Positions 8,594 to 19,580 are shown, counted from the first letter of the stretch. The stretch is DNA of 64,000 bases from Chaenocephalus aceratus (GCA_023974075.1 JAMFTG010000531.1:47580-111579), one strand, 5' to 3'. A program made the numbers and translations. The notes: generated from the letters alone by a model not told the origin.

Positions 8594-9304
8594 TTATTTA
8601 AGCTTTGTAGCTTTTCCATCAATCATTTTCAGCCAAGCAGTCAATGATACCCGCACTGCTGTCTGAAATACTCCACATGTAGAATTAAAAGTCTCCAAAA
8701 CAAAATCATCAGAGGGGTCCTTCCCCAGCGTCTCCAAATGGCTTGCACGGTAATACCATCGCTCCGATGGTCCGCTTTTAGTTTCCCAGACGGTGCTTGT
8801 CAGGACTCTTCTCACTTCTGGCAGCGGGGAAATAACTCTTTCTTCCTCCACATTGAGGGGCGGCGATGAAATCTCTTCTTTGATCTCGCATGCTGTCTGT
8901 GTTTCTTTGCTTTTCTTTGCAAATATCTTGTACACCGCTGGTTCCACTATGGTTTCTTGATGCACTACTTCTTTCGGTACCGTGGTTGCGTGGAGATCTC
9001 TGGAAGACACCAGAGTTAACACAGCCCAATCTGTTGAGGTCAGTGTCGCTTTAACACTGCGGGGTCCGTACGTTTCTCCATTCCTCAGATTGTAGAAATG
9101 CAATTAATTCGCCATATAGTTGAATACATAACCCCAAACATCTCCATTTTTTAGATTCCATTCTTCATGAAGTTCTTCGGCTGGAGGCGTCTGAACCCGG
9201 CACATATATTGCATTCGTTTCTTGATTGGCGCTCCGGACTGATGGCTGTACGTTGTCACAGGCGTCTCGCTGATTAAACCCATATCTATGCTTCTCTTTG
9301 CCAT
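8594..9304 (-). pseudogene. Gene A, right copy: one in-frame stop
   Basis: Read from 9304 downward, the frame stays open for 66 codons, meets one TAA at 9104-9106, and then stays open for about 169 more codons to a stop at 8594. Both arms share the TAA, so it predates the duplication or is functional (two ORFs or readthrough). The frameshifts of the left copy are absent here. The protein has no recognised domain; the KKRM motif is also found in a fragment at about 11163-11215. Confidence 0.55.
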
Positions 9305-11162
9305 TTTTCTTTTTTGAAAAGTGCTTTAGTGATTGGAAATGACTGGCCTGTTATCTAGTTTGAGCGTATTTATTTTCGTCTATTTCCATCCCCTTACTTT
9401 TAAATGTTCTGGTGAGGAGGGTGGGACATGTTATGTTGAGTGGAGGCGGAGCCCCTGTACAAGCTGGAGGCTTCATAGAGTGAAATGGAGCAGAAACACA
9501 CATTCTTTATGGGTATTATCCCAGTGTTCTAAATCTGCCTACCTTCCCTGCACTTTTGTGTATAAAAGCTGAAAAAAGTAGATAATGAAGTTAACCCCCT
9601 GACTCTTAATGGCTGTTTGTGATTTTGAGGCTATTTCAGTGAAAAACAAGGCTGTTTTGAACATTTGCCAGATTTATGCTTAAATTCTCTGGTAAAGTTA
9701 CTGAAAAGATACACTTTTGTGTATAAAAGAGGACCACTAACATAAAGTACTCTGTTTGATGAGATTTCGTTAGGATTCTGACTCTAAAAAGGCAAGTTTT
9801 TTTATTTAAAGACTTTTTTTACAGACATTCGGCAGATTATGTGTAAAGATATTTTCACACAATATACTTGTAACTTGTTTTTTTAAATAGGGCTTCAATA
9901 TATTTTGCATGTCATGCATAAACACGGTGTCATCTTTCTTGAAACTGTCCGTTTTACAGAAGAGTGAAGAATAATGGCTGTTTTCTGCTTCTTCATCCTC
10001 TGAATTTTCCTGCACTTTTGTGTATAAAAGCTGAAAAAAGTAGATAATGAAGTACTTTGTTTTTAGTAGATGTCGTTAACCCCCTGAGGCAGTCCAAAAA
10101 CTAAGCATCTGTCTCTTAACCCACCATCCCCCGAGAGCCATAATATACTCAGCTCCCCACAGCAGCTCGGGTGTGAACTCCCATACAGAATGTCAGTCAC
10201 TGCGTACAACTTTTTTAGTTTTGGTCGATGTGAGTGCTCGTATATCGTTTTAAATGTTGCCAGTTTTTGAATGATTGTAATAGTTTGTTTTACTTCGCAT
10301 ATTGACTGGCTAATGTGCCATTTTATTTGTGTTTTACAGCTGTATTTGTCTGCCTTTCATGTCTGTGTTTTATATGTTGTAACTTTGTGCATGCTGTCCC
10401 TTCTTGGCCAGGTCACTCTTGGAAAAGATATTTTAATCTCAATGAGTTTTTTTACCTGGTTAAATAAAGAATATATATATATATATATTAGTGACACTCT
10501 GCAGATTTGTGTGTAATTCACTCACAAAGGAACTGTAAGATACACTGTAATGGATGCAAACCTATAGTTAATAAAAGTAATTATACATTAGTTCACAATC
10601 CTACAACTAAAGGAACTGTAAGATACACTTTTTATGTATGCAAAACCTGTCATTTTGGAGAAACCATCTCGAGTGAAAGCTATCAATGATTCCTTACCAA
10701 TGTAGCTATATATGTGTCTTTTCTCGCCCCCCCGTAGTGTGTCTGCCATGAACACTTTTGTTCAGATCGGCCTGGAGCCGTATGGAGTGAATTGGGGCAG
10801 AAACCAGATTCTTTATGGGTACAACAAAAAATCTAATAGTACACGGCCTTATGGAGTGAATTGGGGCAATGGGAAAAGTAAAACATTCAGGCTCTTCGTA
10901 CGGGCTTTTTTATGGCATGTATTACATTATATTCTAACAGTGAACGTCGCATGAATAGATAATCAAAAGCTCACTCTTTATGACACCTTAAGGAAACTTA
11001 CTGACACTCAAGCGGATCCCCTTGGAGAAAAGTCAGAGTCTTTTGCAGTCAAACCGGGGGAGAAATCCTGCTCGTTCCTTCAACCTTCCTTACAGAGCCC
11101 CTCCTCCAACACACGTGACCAGAAAGAGGCTGTACTCTAAACCCACCCACCCCTATGCCCGC

Positions 11163-11215
11163 ATTCGCTTCTTGACTGGCGCTTCAGACGGTTGACTCGG
11201 TAAGTTGAATTGTCT
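11163..11215 (-). pseudogene. Fragment resembling the KKRM region of gene A
   Basis: On the minus strand this encodes SEAPVKKRMRA followed by a stop, against SGAPIKKRMQYM in gene A; the underlying bases also match. Its flanks differ from gene A, so it looks like a diverged paralogue or a leftover of the cassette beyond the recognised end of the right arm. Confidence 0.4.
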
Positions 11216-11344
11216 GTCTTTTTTTAAATTTATTTTGAGTATATCTCTATATGGTCTTACCCCAGTCATTTATACAGATGCTTTCATCAGTGTGAAATTG
11301 CACATCAAGGGCAGGCATCAAAAGCTAATTAGATTAGACAACAA

Positions 11345-11968
11345 AGGGCTAATATAATTGCTGGCAATTACTCCACTCTCAGGGTCAGGGGTCAAATACC
11401 TTAGCTATCTTAATTGATGTAATAAATGGCCTGTACACAAAAAGGGGGTGCCTGGGGGTAATATAATTGAGGGGCAATTACTCCACTCTCAGGGTCAGGG
11501 GTCGAATACCTTAGCTATCTTAATTGATGCAATAAATGGCCTGTACACAAAAGGGGGGTGCCTGGGGGTAATATAATTGCGGGGCAATTACTCCACTCTC
11601 AGGGTCAGGGGTCGAATACCTTAGCTATCTTAATTGATACAATAAAAAGCCTGTACACAAAGGGGGTGCCTGGGGCTAATATAATTGCGGGGCAATTACT
11701 CCACTCTTGGGTCAGGGGTCAAATACCTATAACTATCTTAATTGCTACAATAAAAGGCCTATACACAAAGGGGGTGCCAGGGGCTAGTCTAATTGGGGCA
11801 ATTACTCCACTCTTGGGTCAGGGGTCAAACACCTATAACTATCTTAATTGCTACAATAAAAGGCCTGTACACAAAGGGGGTGCCTGGGGCTAGTCTAATT
11901 GGGGCAATTACTCCACTCTGGGGTCAGGGGTCAAATACCTATAACTATCTTAATTGCTGCAATAAAAG
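11345..11968. repeat. Tandem repeat, six units of 106-110 bp
   Basis: The phrase CAATTACTCCACTCT recurs at 11365, 11475, 11585, 11693, 11799 and 11905, in units that also contain GGGTCAGGGGTCAAATACC, AATTGATACAATAAA and GCCTGTACACAAAGGGGGTGCC. The first three units differ from the last three, so the array grew in steps. ORFs here simply follow the repeat. Confidence 0.9.
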
Positions 11969-12826
11969 AATCACTCCGGGGGGTCTTTCACGCCAATCTG
12001 ACATCAAAGGACTTAGCTCATTTGCATAAGTAGGGAGAGGTATGACCTGTCACACCACCTGTCACTTTTTTGAGGAAAGGAACATTTGTACTACTACTAA
12101 CCATCGATAGGCTTTGCAAATTGGGAGGGACATTTCCCCTGATTTTAATGAGGTGCATCCTGCAGGCCTTCCCAACACCTGTGGCTTTCAAAGCTGCCCG
12201 CGCTGATTCCCTGTGAGATAGCGTTTTGGTATCTCCCAAATGAAACTCCACCCCTTTGTTGGTTTTGGGACGTGCAACGTGTTGCTTCGTCCTCTCTTCA
12301 CGCCCGGACCGGGAGGTCGGGGCAGCCTGTGAACAAGGCCAGGAGTAGGCATACTCCTGACATTACTCATATGATATGGCTTCGTATGGTAATGTATTAT
12401 ATGGTATTGCATTATTACCGTTTATGATTAAAACAGATTTTTGTTTAACCCTCGTCCTAGTTGTTTTGAGTGTTTCTTCTTTTAAAGCAAGCTCATTAGG
12501 AACGGCGCGGAGAAAAGTAGTCCCAAACTCCTTCAGGCTCCATACATTTTTATTATCGATATAGTTGGATTCCACCTTCATGATTATGGATCTGTGAGTG
12601 AATTGTTTTCTAACACGACCCTTTTATTTATATTAGGTCTTAAAGTGTTTGCATTAATTAGGGCGTGGTCACGTTGATGGACACGTACATGCCTCACTGT
12701 CAGCTAACAGCAACTTGTCCACTCTGCTAGGCTACAACCATAGAGGCTACAACGTTAGTTAGTCATAGTACTGTACTTGACCCTTTAGCTTTAGCCGTGT
12801 TCGTGGTGATATACCAGACAATTAAG
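11969..12826. other. No recognised gene
   Basis: Unique-looking sequence with short ORFs on both strands (for example 12018-12251 minus), none with a recognisable domain. Imperfect repeats of TATGGTAATGTATTATATGGTATTG occur near 12385. It leads into the possible first exon of the THAP remnant. Confidence 0.4.
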
Positions 12827-12891
12827 ATGTCGTGCTGTGCGCTTGAATGTACTAACAGAACTCCCAAGAAGTCTACTCTCAGCTTTTTTCG
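12827..12891 (+). pseudogene. First exon of a THAP-domain gene remnant
   Basis: ATG at 12827 encodes MSCCALECTNRTPKKSTLSFF and ends at a strong splice donor (CG followed by GTGAGT at 12892). This matches the start of the THAP zinc finger: paired Cys near the N-terminus, Asn-Arg, then the LSFxxFP stretch at an exon end. The next visible piece is out of frame and incomplete (see 13688-14120), and no exon with the conserved Trp was seen, so it is probably not functional. Confidence 0.5.
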
Positions 12892-13687
12892 GTGAGTAAA
12901 ATGATAATATTATACATGTTAACCCCGTTAGCAGGTGTTTGTGTGCTTGTTAGCTTAGCTTGTTATGTAGCTTATTAGCCAGCTAAGGACGTAACCCTTT
13001 ATACATGTGTATATATATATACAGTTTAGTTTATGATTCAGCTTTGGGTAAGACGCCCATAAAGCTAAATGGGAGCAAATGTTAAAAGGGGACCCAATTA
13101 TCCCAGTGGTGGCCGCCGCTGAAGCTAACCGGAGCCGTAGCAAATAATTGTTATGGAACAGCTTGCACATCAGTGATCAGTAATATTCTTTTGATTAAAG
13201 GCCAAATTAAGATGTTTCCAGTTAAGTAAAGAAACATAGAAATCGATTATATCTTATAACTTATTTATCTTAACAGCTATCACTGTAAAAAAAAAAAGAT
13301 TTAATTTAACTATACAATATTTATCTTTACATTCTGTTCTTGGATATGTCTTATTATATTTACGTGTATATAGATTTCTGCCTGCACTAATTTATTATTC
13401 TTAATTTAATGTCTTATATAACTAAGTTGCATTGTTGGAGGAGCTCGGGACAGATGATTTGCATTGCCATTCCCACACTGTAGCCTATGTGCTATGACAT
13501 AAATCCTTTGAATCTGAATCTTGGAAACACGTAATTGTTGAATGGATTAACTGCATAGTTAACATGTTGGCCCTCTATTGTCTTTTATAATGCACTCTTA
13601 CATTTAAAACAACATTATTCAAAAGAACGTTGAATATCTACAGACCTCAACAAGTTATTTTATGTGTTTTTGTTTATTATTTTTATT

Positions 13688-14120
13688 AGGGAAGGAGATG
13701 CCTGAAAAACACTGCAGTGCCCACCATTTTCTATTGCACCAATGAACACCAGCCTGGAAGGAGAAGCAGGTGAGCAGCAATGACGAGGTCAGTGACAGTC
13801 CTAGTTCGACTGTTAACAGCAAGGAGGAGGAGGTTGCAGATGGAGACCATGGTAGTGGTGAAAACAGTCTTGCTGCTGATCAGAGCAATATCATTATGAT
13901 ACAAGGCACGCCTGAAGAAGCCTTTGTTGTTCCACATGTGGAGCGTAATGACATTCCAACAGCCAATGCTTGTGAGGAGGATGTTGGTTTGGGTAGCAGC
14001 AGCCAACAAACAGACTCCGCCTCTGTTCACTCCCTCTGTTCACTCTTACACTTGGGCTTTAAACCAAGTACTGAAGAGTTTGTGCACACATTTCTAACAT
14101 GTGATCTTTCTTTCATGTAG
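13688..14120 (+). pseudogene. Possible further exon(s) of the THAP remnant
   Basis: After TTTTTATTAG at 13688 the sequence encodes HCSAHHF in one frame, like the Cys-x-x-His Zn ligands and CSxHF of THAP domains, followed at once by a stop. From about 13770 another frame is open to 14118-14120; it is acidic and Ser-rich without a domain. Direct splicing from 12891 gives a stop after a few codons. I read this as a decayed gene or one missing an exon. Confidence 0.35.
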
Positions 14121-15103
14121 GACGCTTGAGGGAAGTTGCAACGCCTCGGCCAATGGGATGTCTTCTCCACGTGAAAGACATGGAAGGCATCATTTATAAC
14201 TTGAGACCATTTTCCAAAAGTGATGACTTGTACTGGCTTAGATAGTAATGGATTACATCTAACACGAATCAAGATCGTATAGAGAAAAAGGGAAGTGTAA
14301 TCCTTAGATACATAGGAAGAGATGTAATCGCATTAGTTTGACTTTTCTAATAATAGGGAAACTCAGGATTACAATCTTATTCAAAACCTAAAAAGAGCAG
14401 ATAGTGCTTGTTGTAAAATGATCAAATGGTATCTCTTCTCTGGAAGCCGTATGTTCTGTAGACTAATACTTTCATTGTGAATCTACACCTACGGCATTAT
14501 ATTATAAATTTCAGTAAACACATCATATTCATGTTTATTTGCATTGCATTTGATATTGAGGTAATCCAAAAGAAAAATAAAGTTATCAGGTTACATTACT
14601 TTTATATCTTGATACTCACATGAAGTTACTGGTTGTGTTTTTGGCAAGTCGCCCTCCCAACCCTGTACATAAGTTATATCATTTTAATTACTGATACAGT
14701 TGTTGCACATCTTTAATTTATTTTCTAGTGTACTTGAGTCATACAATGATTCGAAACCTTTACTTTTCATAAAATGCAAGATGTAACTTTCAATGTGTGT
14801 TTATCACATTTTCAATGTGAAATAGATCTGATTAAACAAAGAGTAAAAGCACAATCTTAAATGTTGACATTTATCATTTTCCTATGCTTATTGTTAATGT
14901 ACTGTAGTGGTGTTATAAACAAAATGTTGTCGTAAAGGAAATTAAGATGTTTTTTATTTGTTGACAAAAGATTTAAAGTTGATGCTCACAACATGTGGGA
15001 ACATTTATGGAGAAAAATGTTTCTATTGTAAAACAAATATGTATCTGCATACTGAACGAAACGAAAAAGGTATTATCTTCTGTGACGTTACGACCCTGTA
15101 GGG
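14121..15103. other. AT-rich DNA without recognised gene
   Basis: No ORF with recognisable content. A short open stretch at 14121-14247 follows an AG and could be a further THAP-gene exon, but nothing supports it. Otherwise simple AT-rich sequence. Confidence 0.4.
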
Positions 15104-15590
15104 CAGGGGTGGCCAACCCGCGGCTCTCGAGCCGCATGCGGCTCTTTGCCTAGTTTCATGCGGCTCTTCAGTTCATATTGAGTTTTATATGTGTGAGTTT
15201 GGGGGAGAGACACTGACTCCTGACTAGTGTGCCGATACTTGAAAGGTATACCGCGAAGAATGACGGCGGAAAGTACTTTTAATAAGAGCCGTGTGTGTTC
15301 AGCGCTCTGCTTCCACTCCCTGCACTGCAGCGTGCCTGCAGTCCCTCCCTCTCAAGCACGCTCAAGTGCCTCCCCGCTCTCGTGCACGCGCTAGCTGCCA
15401 GAGCATGTGAGAAAACAAGAAGCATGGCTGCAAGTGGGAGTGCAACTGCCGCTGCGCCTCGGCTTGTTGACAAAAAAGACGCCAGAAGCGACATTTTGAT
15501 GTATTTTAGCTATATCTCTGACAGTGAGGGCAAGCCTACGGACACCACGAGGCCTGTCTGTAAGAAATGTATTAATTGTATTTAATGCGA
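15104..15590 (+). mobile_element. hAT-type transposon fragment with BED-finger start
   Basis: CAGGGGTGGCCAACCCGCGGCTC followed by GAGCCGCATGCGGCTCTTT is the terminal pattern of a vertebrate hAT group. About 320 bases on, ATG 15424 opens a frame reading SDILMYFSYISDSEGKP and VCKKC, like the beginning of a ZBED transposase BED finger. It stops after about 53 codons, so only the 5' part survives. The matching 3' terminus was not found. Confidence 0.6.
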
Positions 15591-15800
15591 ATTCTTGTCA
15601 TTTATTTTATTTATTGTTCTCATTGTTTAAAAGTTTGTGTTATGGTTCTGGTGTGAAATAAAGCACAATAATTACATTTAAGACTGTTTCCCTTTTTTTA
15701 AGAAAAATATCGAAAAAGAATCGGAATCGCAGTTCTTGACTTGGTATCGAAACCAAAATGTTGGTACCGTGACAACACTACTCCTGACAGTTAACCCTGA
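15591..15800. repeat. Probable end fragment of another dispersed DNA transposon
   Basis: Text such as GGTATCGAAACCAAAATGTTGG and ACCGTGACAACAC resembles termini of fish hAT-like repeats. No coding content. Confidence 0.3.
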
Positions 15801-16189
15801 TATTTAGTAGGTCTGTTAAAGAGCCTGTGACACGGTTTTCCCCCATCATCCAAACCCATCAATTTGAGTACATATTGTCCCCTTGAAAACCGTTACTGAA
15901 CTGATTTTGGATATTTGTACTTTGATAACCATTAATCTGCCTTCAATGTTGACAATTTTCTGGATCTTCTCGCGGATTCTTCAAGTCCCGCCAAATGATG
16001 GGTGACGTCATTGCGGGCACAGCGCTCCAGCTGCACCGTCCAGGATCCCAGCATCTGCATGTAAACCTTTATATATATACAGTCAGATGTAAACGCACGA
16101 TGGTGCACACAGCAGCAAGCTCAGACAGCGATGACAGGTTAATGTTGAACGTGTCTGAGAGCTCATATGAGGCTGAAGGATCGGTTTAT

Positions 16190-17702
16190 GTTGTATCTGT
16201 TAGAAGTTTAGGAATGAGGTGCGTCAATATGGGCGATCATATGGTCATGTAGCCAGTGGTGGAATGGGACTACAAATCATCCCGGGACTCTCGACCGGCC
16301 CACTTCGGTACCGCTAGTAAAATGTCAACGGGGGGAGTGGGGGATGTCAGGGGCGGCGGGTGCTGTAGATAGTAAATGTAAATATGTAAATATTTGTGTC
16401 ACTGCATCCTGGTAAAATACAAATATAATGTATAATGTCTGTGTCTGTGTCTTTGACCTTAGCGCTGCTAGCCACCTGTGCCCTGTACTACGAAGCCAGT
16501 TCAACAGACCCTGGATATGTTTGAGTAACAAACAAACTAACAACAACAAACTAACAAACGAGATCTCGCTAAGCGGTCCTACGACGCTGGTTGTCAACTC
16601 GGTAAATCAAGCCAGGGTTTCTCTCTCCAGCTGAGAGCGCGTTCACGTCTAAGACACGAGTGGATCTGACTTTAATTACATTTGTCTCGAGTGTTTCGTC
16701 AACATAATGTGTTAAATAATACTTCTGCATACAGTCTGTGACACTGTGAGTGTTGCACGGCCAGATGAGGCTGGAGAAGCTGACTCAGATAAGGAAATAT
16801 ATGATATATTATGATCTGATTGATGATGTAATATGAATGATAAGTGCGACACGTCGGCGTCTTCTCTGCATACGGCAGTTTAAACTGTATTTCCTGTAAT
16901 ATGACTTGAGAGATGTAAACTCCACACACTGAGTTGATCTATTTTCTATAGACGCCGGAGGCGGGCAGCGTCAGGTAAAATAAGTTATTTAGCCTTCTCA
17001 AACCTGAGCCTCACGCGCCGCCTATGGGGGATGTGCTGGTGACTTATCCGACCGGCCCACTTCGGTACCGGCCCATCGGGATTCGTCCCGATGGCCAGTC
17101 CGCCACTGCACCCAGCCCACGTAAACTGTCAACGGGGGGAGCCTCGCTGCGGGGAAACGGTGGACCTAGTGTCCCGATCGGAGTGGGAATAATAATAATA
17201 ATCTGTGCATTTTATCCATTAATTTCCCCAACATTGTGGTAAAAAAACCACACGTTTAATCCATGTTGGTGTACTACAACTACAAAAAGCATCGGTTTGT
17301 TTTCTCATCAGGAAATGCAGACCGGCTCAAACAAACGATCATTTAATGTATCATATGTTCGCCGAATTGACATGAAAGCACTAATAAATGTAGTTTCATC
17401 CACTTGAGTTTACAACCACAAAAATAATCGATTTGTTTTTATATCACATCCGACGGGAGGAAATTCAGCAGCTCTCACTCCCGATTTGTAATCCTAATGT
17501 AATCATCATCTTCACCACGATCATTTATGTTTATGTCGCCGAATTGACATGAAAGCACTGACAAATATGAATATACTGTAGTCAACTTCATTAAAACGTT
17601 ATTAACGTGCCTAATCTCAGTAATTCACCATTTCTACGCATGACAACACACTTTGTCCGTGTTTGGCTCTCGAAGCGTTCCCGCATTGACGTCACTTCCG
17701 GC
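16190..17702 (+). mobile_element. Dispersed transposon copy 1 (paralogue of 60410-61240, inverted)
   Basis: This segment is the reverse complement of about 60410-61240, apart from a 679-bp insertion at 16348-17026. Shared landmarks are CAGTGGTGGAATGGGAC (16255), GACCGGCCCACTTCGGTACCG, GTCAACGGGGGGAGCCTCGCTGCGGGG and AAGCGTTCCCGCATTGACGTCA. Homology ends near 17702 (CACTTCCGGC). The element probably also includes the SGNH-coding exon that follows here, which the other copy lacks. Confidence 0.75.
16348..17026. mobile_element. 679-bp non-autonomous hAT-like element (MITE) with 8-bp TSD
   Basis: The insertion starts CAGGGGCGGCGGG and ends CGCGCCGCCTATG; the end read in reverse is CATAGGCGGCGCG, matching 10 of 13. 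It is flanked by GGGGATGT at 16340-16347 and again at 17027-17034. The paralogous copy near 61.1 kb carries a single GGGGATGT and no insert. No transposase is encoded. Confidence 0.85.
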
Positions 17703-17709
17703 AACAGCC

Positions 17710-18156
17710 CAGGACTGTCATGTCTAATGTTGGAGTGGTCAACAATGGCACCATTTAGGCTATGAACAAAAGAAGCCATCACACTGTTAACAAACTTCCG
17801 GGCCTTGTCAATTTTGACAGGATTTGCACCAGCCCTCCACCGGCGCCTCTGGGAGAGCATGATCTTCATGCCAGGGTGCCGATGGTGAAGCTGGTGCAGG
17901 TCCTTCTTCATCTGGTTCAGCAACTGAACACTGGGCACATCCCCCAAGTCATTGCCACCACAGTGGATGAGGAGGACATCCGGGACTGCTCTTCCTCGCA
18001 GGGAGTAGGAAAAGAAAGGGAGGACACCTCTCCAGCGCAGTCCACCCCAACCGAACCAGCACACCCTCAGGTCGAGGCCAAGGTTGCTGCTGATGGTCTC
18101 TGTAGCTCTCTGGGCTCCACGCCGGACATAGCTGTCTCCGATTATCCATACAGTCA
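17710..18156 (-). pseudogene. SGNH/GDSL-hydrolase-like exon of a mobile element
   Basis: Read from 18156 downward after an acceptor-like TTTTCCTCCCATAG, the frame gives VWIIGDSYVRRG and, about 60 residues on, DVLLIHCGGNDLG. These match block I (Gly-Asp-Ser, catalytic Ser) and block III (Gly-x-Asn-Asp) of SGNH hydrolases. The final Asp-x-x-His block is not seen, because the frame runs into the transposon copy near 17702. SGNH domains occur in several fish retroelements (for example Ngaro-type and CR1-type); which one this belongs to is unclear. Confidence 0.55.
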
Positions 18157-18327
18157 CTATGGGAGGAAAATAAATGAGAGTAACAAATGCTTCAGATAAT
18201 GAGGAATATCAAATTAAGTATAAAGGGTTGCTCATTTTGTTCCTTTGACAATAACATACAAAATAACTATGAAATCACACCTGTATGGTTAAAAGTAACA
18301 AGAGAGCAAAACCTCAAAAAACAGATT

Positions 18328-18377
18328 AACAGCACACAGTTTATATATATATATATATTTATATACTGTGTGCTGTT
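18328..18377. repeat. Perfect 13-bp hairpin with AT loop
   Basis: AACAGCACACAGT (18328-18340) is the reverse complement of ACTGTGTGCTGTT (18365-18377), around a TATATA-rich loop of 24 bases. Probably an AT-microsatellite-centred palindrome of the kind that expands in fish genomes. Confidence 0.7.
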
Positions 18378-19499
18378 TATCTACAATTGTGCACACATGT
18401 ATATGTATAGTATGTTTGTGTGTAATGTCAACCATCTGAAGTCATGTAAAGTAAGCCAGGACCATCAACTTACAGGTTGTGCAGTTTGGCGTGGAGGAGG
18501 TTGCAATTTTCTTTTTTCTTAATGCTGAAATAAATAAAAATGTTTTAATCAATATAAAAGCACCTTTTTTTTTCTACAGTCATATTTCATTAATCACATT
18601 TAATTCACGCAACACTGGCCATATCTCTGCTAGTTTACAAAGTTTAGTTACAAATGACATTTATATTTGAAAAACGGTGAAGCACTTAAAAAACAATTGT
18701 ATAGTGTAGGTTCAAGAACATTTAAATCAAAAGGACAAGTTTTGTAAAGTTACAGGGTATCTTACCTTCAGAATATGCCGGGAACGAGGAGCAGTGACCG
18801 CAAGCTGGGTTGTTAGCATAGGTTGTTAGCTTAATACTGAGAGCATGTTAGCTTAGCTTCTTAGCCTGAGCTAAGTCTGGAACGTCACGCTCGGTGGCAG
18901 CAGGTCCCGCCCTGTCGCGCCTCGGCTCACTTGGCATCAAAGCGCAGTTTCCACAACGGCACCTAAATAACAACAATTGTAGGTACATCTGATGACATCT
19001 GAAATGTAAAACGTACCACAATGACACTGTTTGGTCTTGCTCTAGTGAACGGCGAGGCAAGACTCGCAATTTGGTCTATTCTAGGATCGAACGGAGGTTC
19101 CAAATTGTATGCTCCATACGCCATTGTATGCTATATGTAAGCTATCTATTTATCTATATAACTCTCTATCTATCTATCGATTCTCAAATCTAGTATTGCT
19201 ATGTTGCTAAGTTCCCGCTAAACCACTTTACGGCAGATGTCAACAGAGGCAGAGCCTCTCTGGTGGTTGACTAATCAGAACAGAGTGGCAGAGCTGACCA
19301 ATCGGAGCACACTGGACGCACAGGAGGGTGGGGGCAGGAACTCCATCGAGCCGTTTAGCGCAGGGAGTGAACACTCATACTATCCAGAGATAATGTATGA
19401 GATACCAATCTGAGTTTGGAAAATTGCACAGTATTTTTCTATTGTAATATCCCTCAACAATGGTATTATGATCAGTAGAAAGGACCATGCCATGGGACC
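18378..19499. other. No recognised gene
   Basis: AT-rich sequence followed by mixed sequence near 18.8-19.4 kb with GATA/TCTA-type simple repeats at about 19140-19185. No ORF with recognisable content. Confidence 0.4.
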
Positions 19500-19580
19500 T
19501 TTAAAGTACCCATTTGAACCTTCTCAGAGACTCCATTGGTCTCCTTATTTCAAGTTTCTCTCCTGGTAGCGAGAGGAGCA
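19500..19580 (+). repeat. Fragment of the ERV LTR end
   Basis: AAAGTACCCATTTGAACCTT and CAGAGACTCCATTGGTCTCC match the R/U5-like end of the LTR at 39311-40336 (in reverse) and the copy at 37715-37780. Only about 75 bases remain. Confidence 0.6.

Larger units (their letters stand above)
5999..11075. repeat. Right arm of giant palindrome
   Basis: This is the reverse complement of 1-5311 with small differences: a 238-bp deletion corresponding to left-arm 3802-4039, several 1-5 bp indels and scattered substitutions. The inner end is sharp: homology stops at codon 147 of gene D (left 5311, right 5999). Position 11075 pairs with window base 1, so the true outer boundary may lie further right. A fragment near 11163-11215 resembling gene A suggests that cassette-related DNA continues at least that far. 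Confidence 0.95.

Noticed and set aside
1..11075. Palindrome as a pure assembly artefact
   Set aside because: The arms differ by a 238-bp deletion, several indels and substitutions and have a single-copy loop, which a simple mirrored misassembly would not create. It cannot be excluded without reads, so the check is listed in the findings.
11558..12029. Repetitive ORFs in the 106-110-bp array
   Set aside because: The peptide repeats only because the DNA does; unit lengths vary and break the frame.
13770..14030. Overlapping ORFs on opposite strands at the THAP remnant
   Set aside because: Only the plus-strand frame fits with the THAP exon direction; the minus-strand ORF is treated as a shadow.
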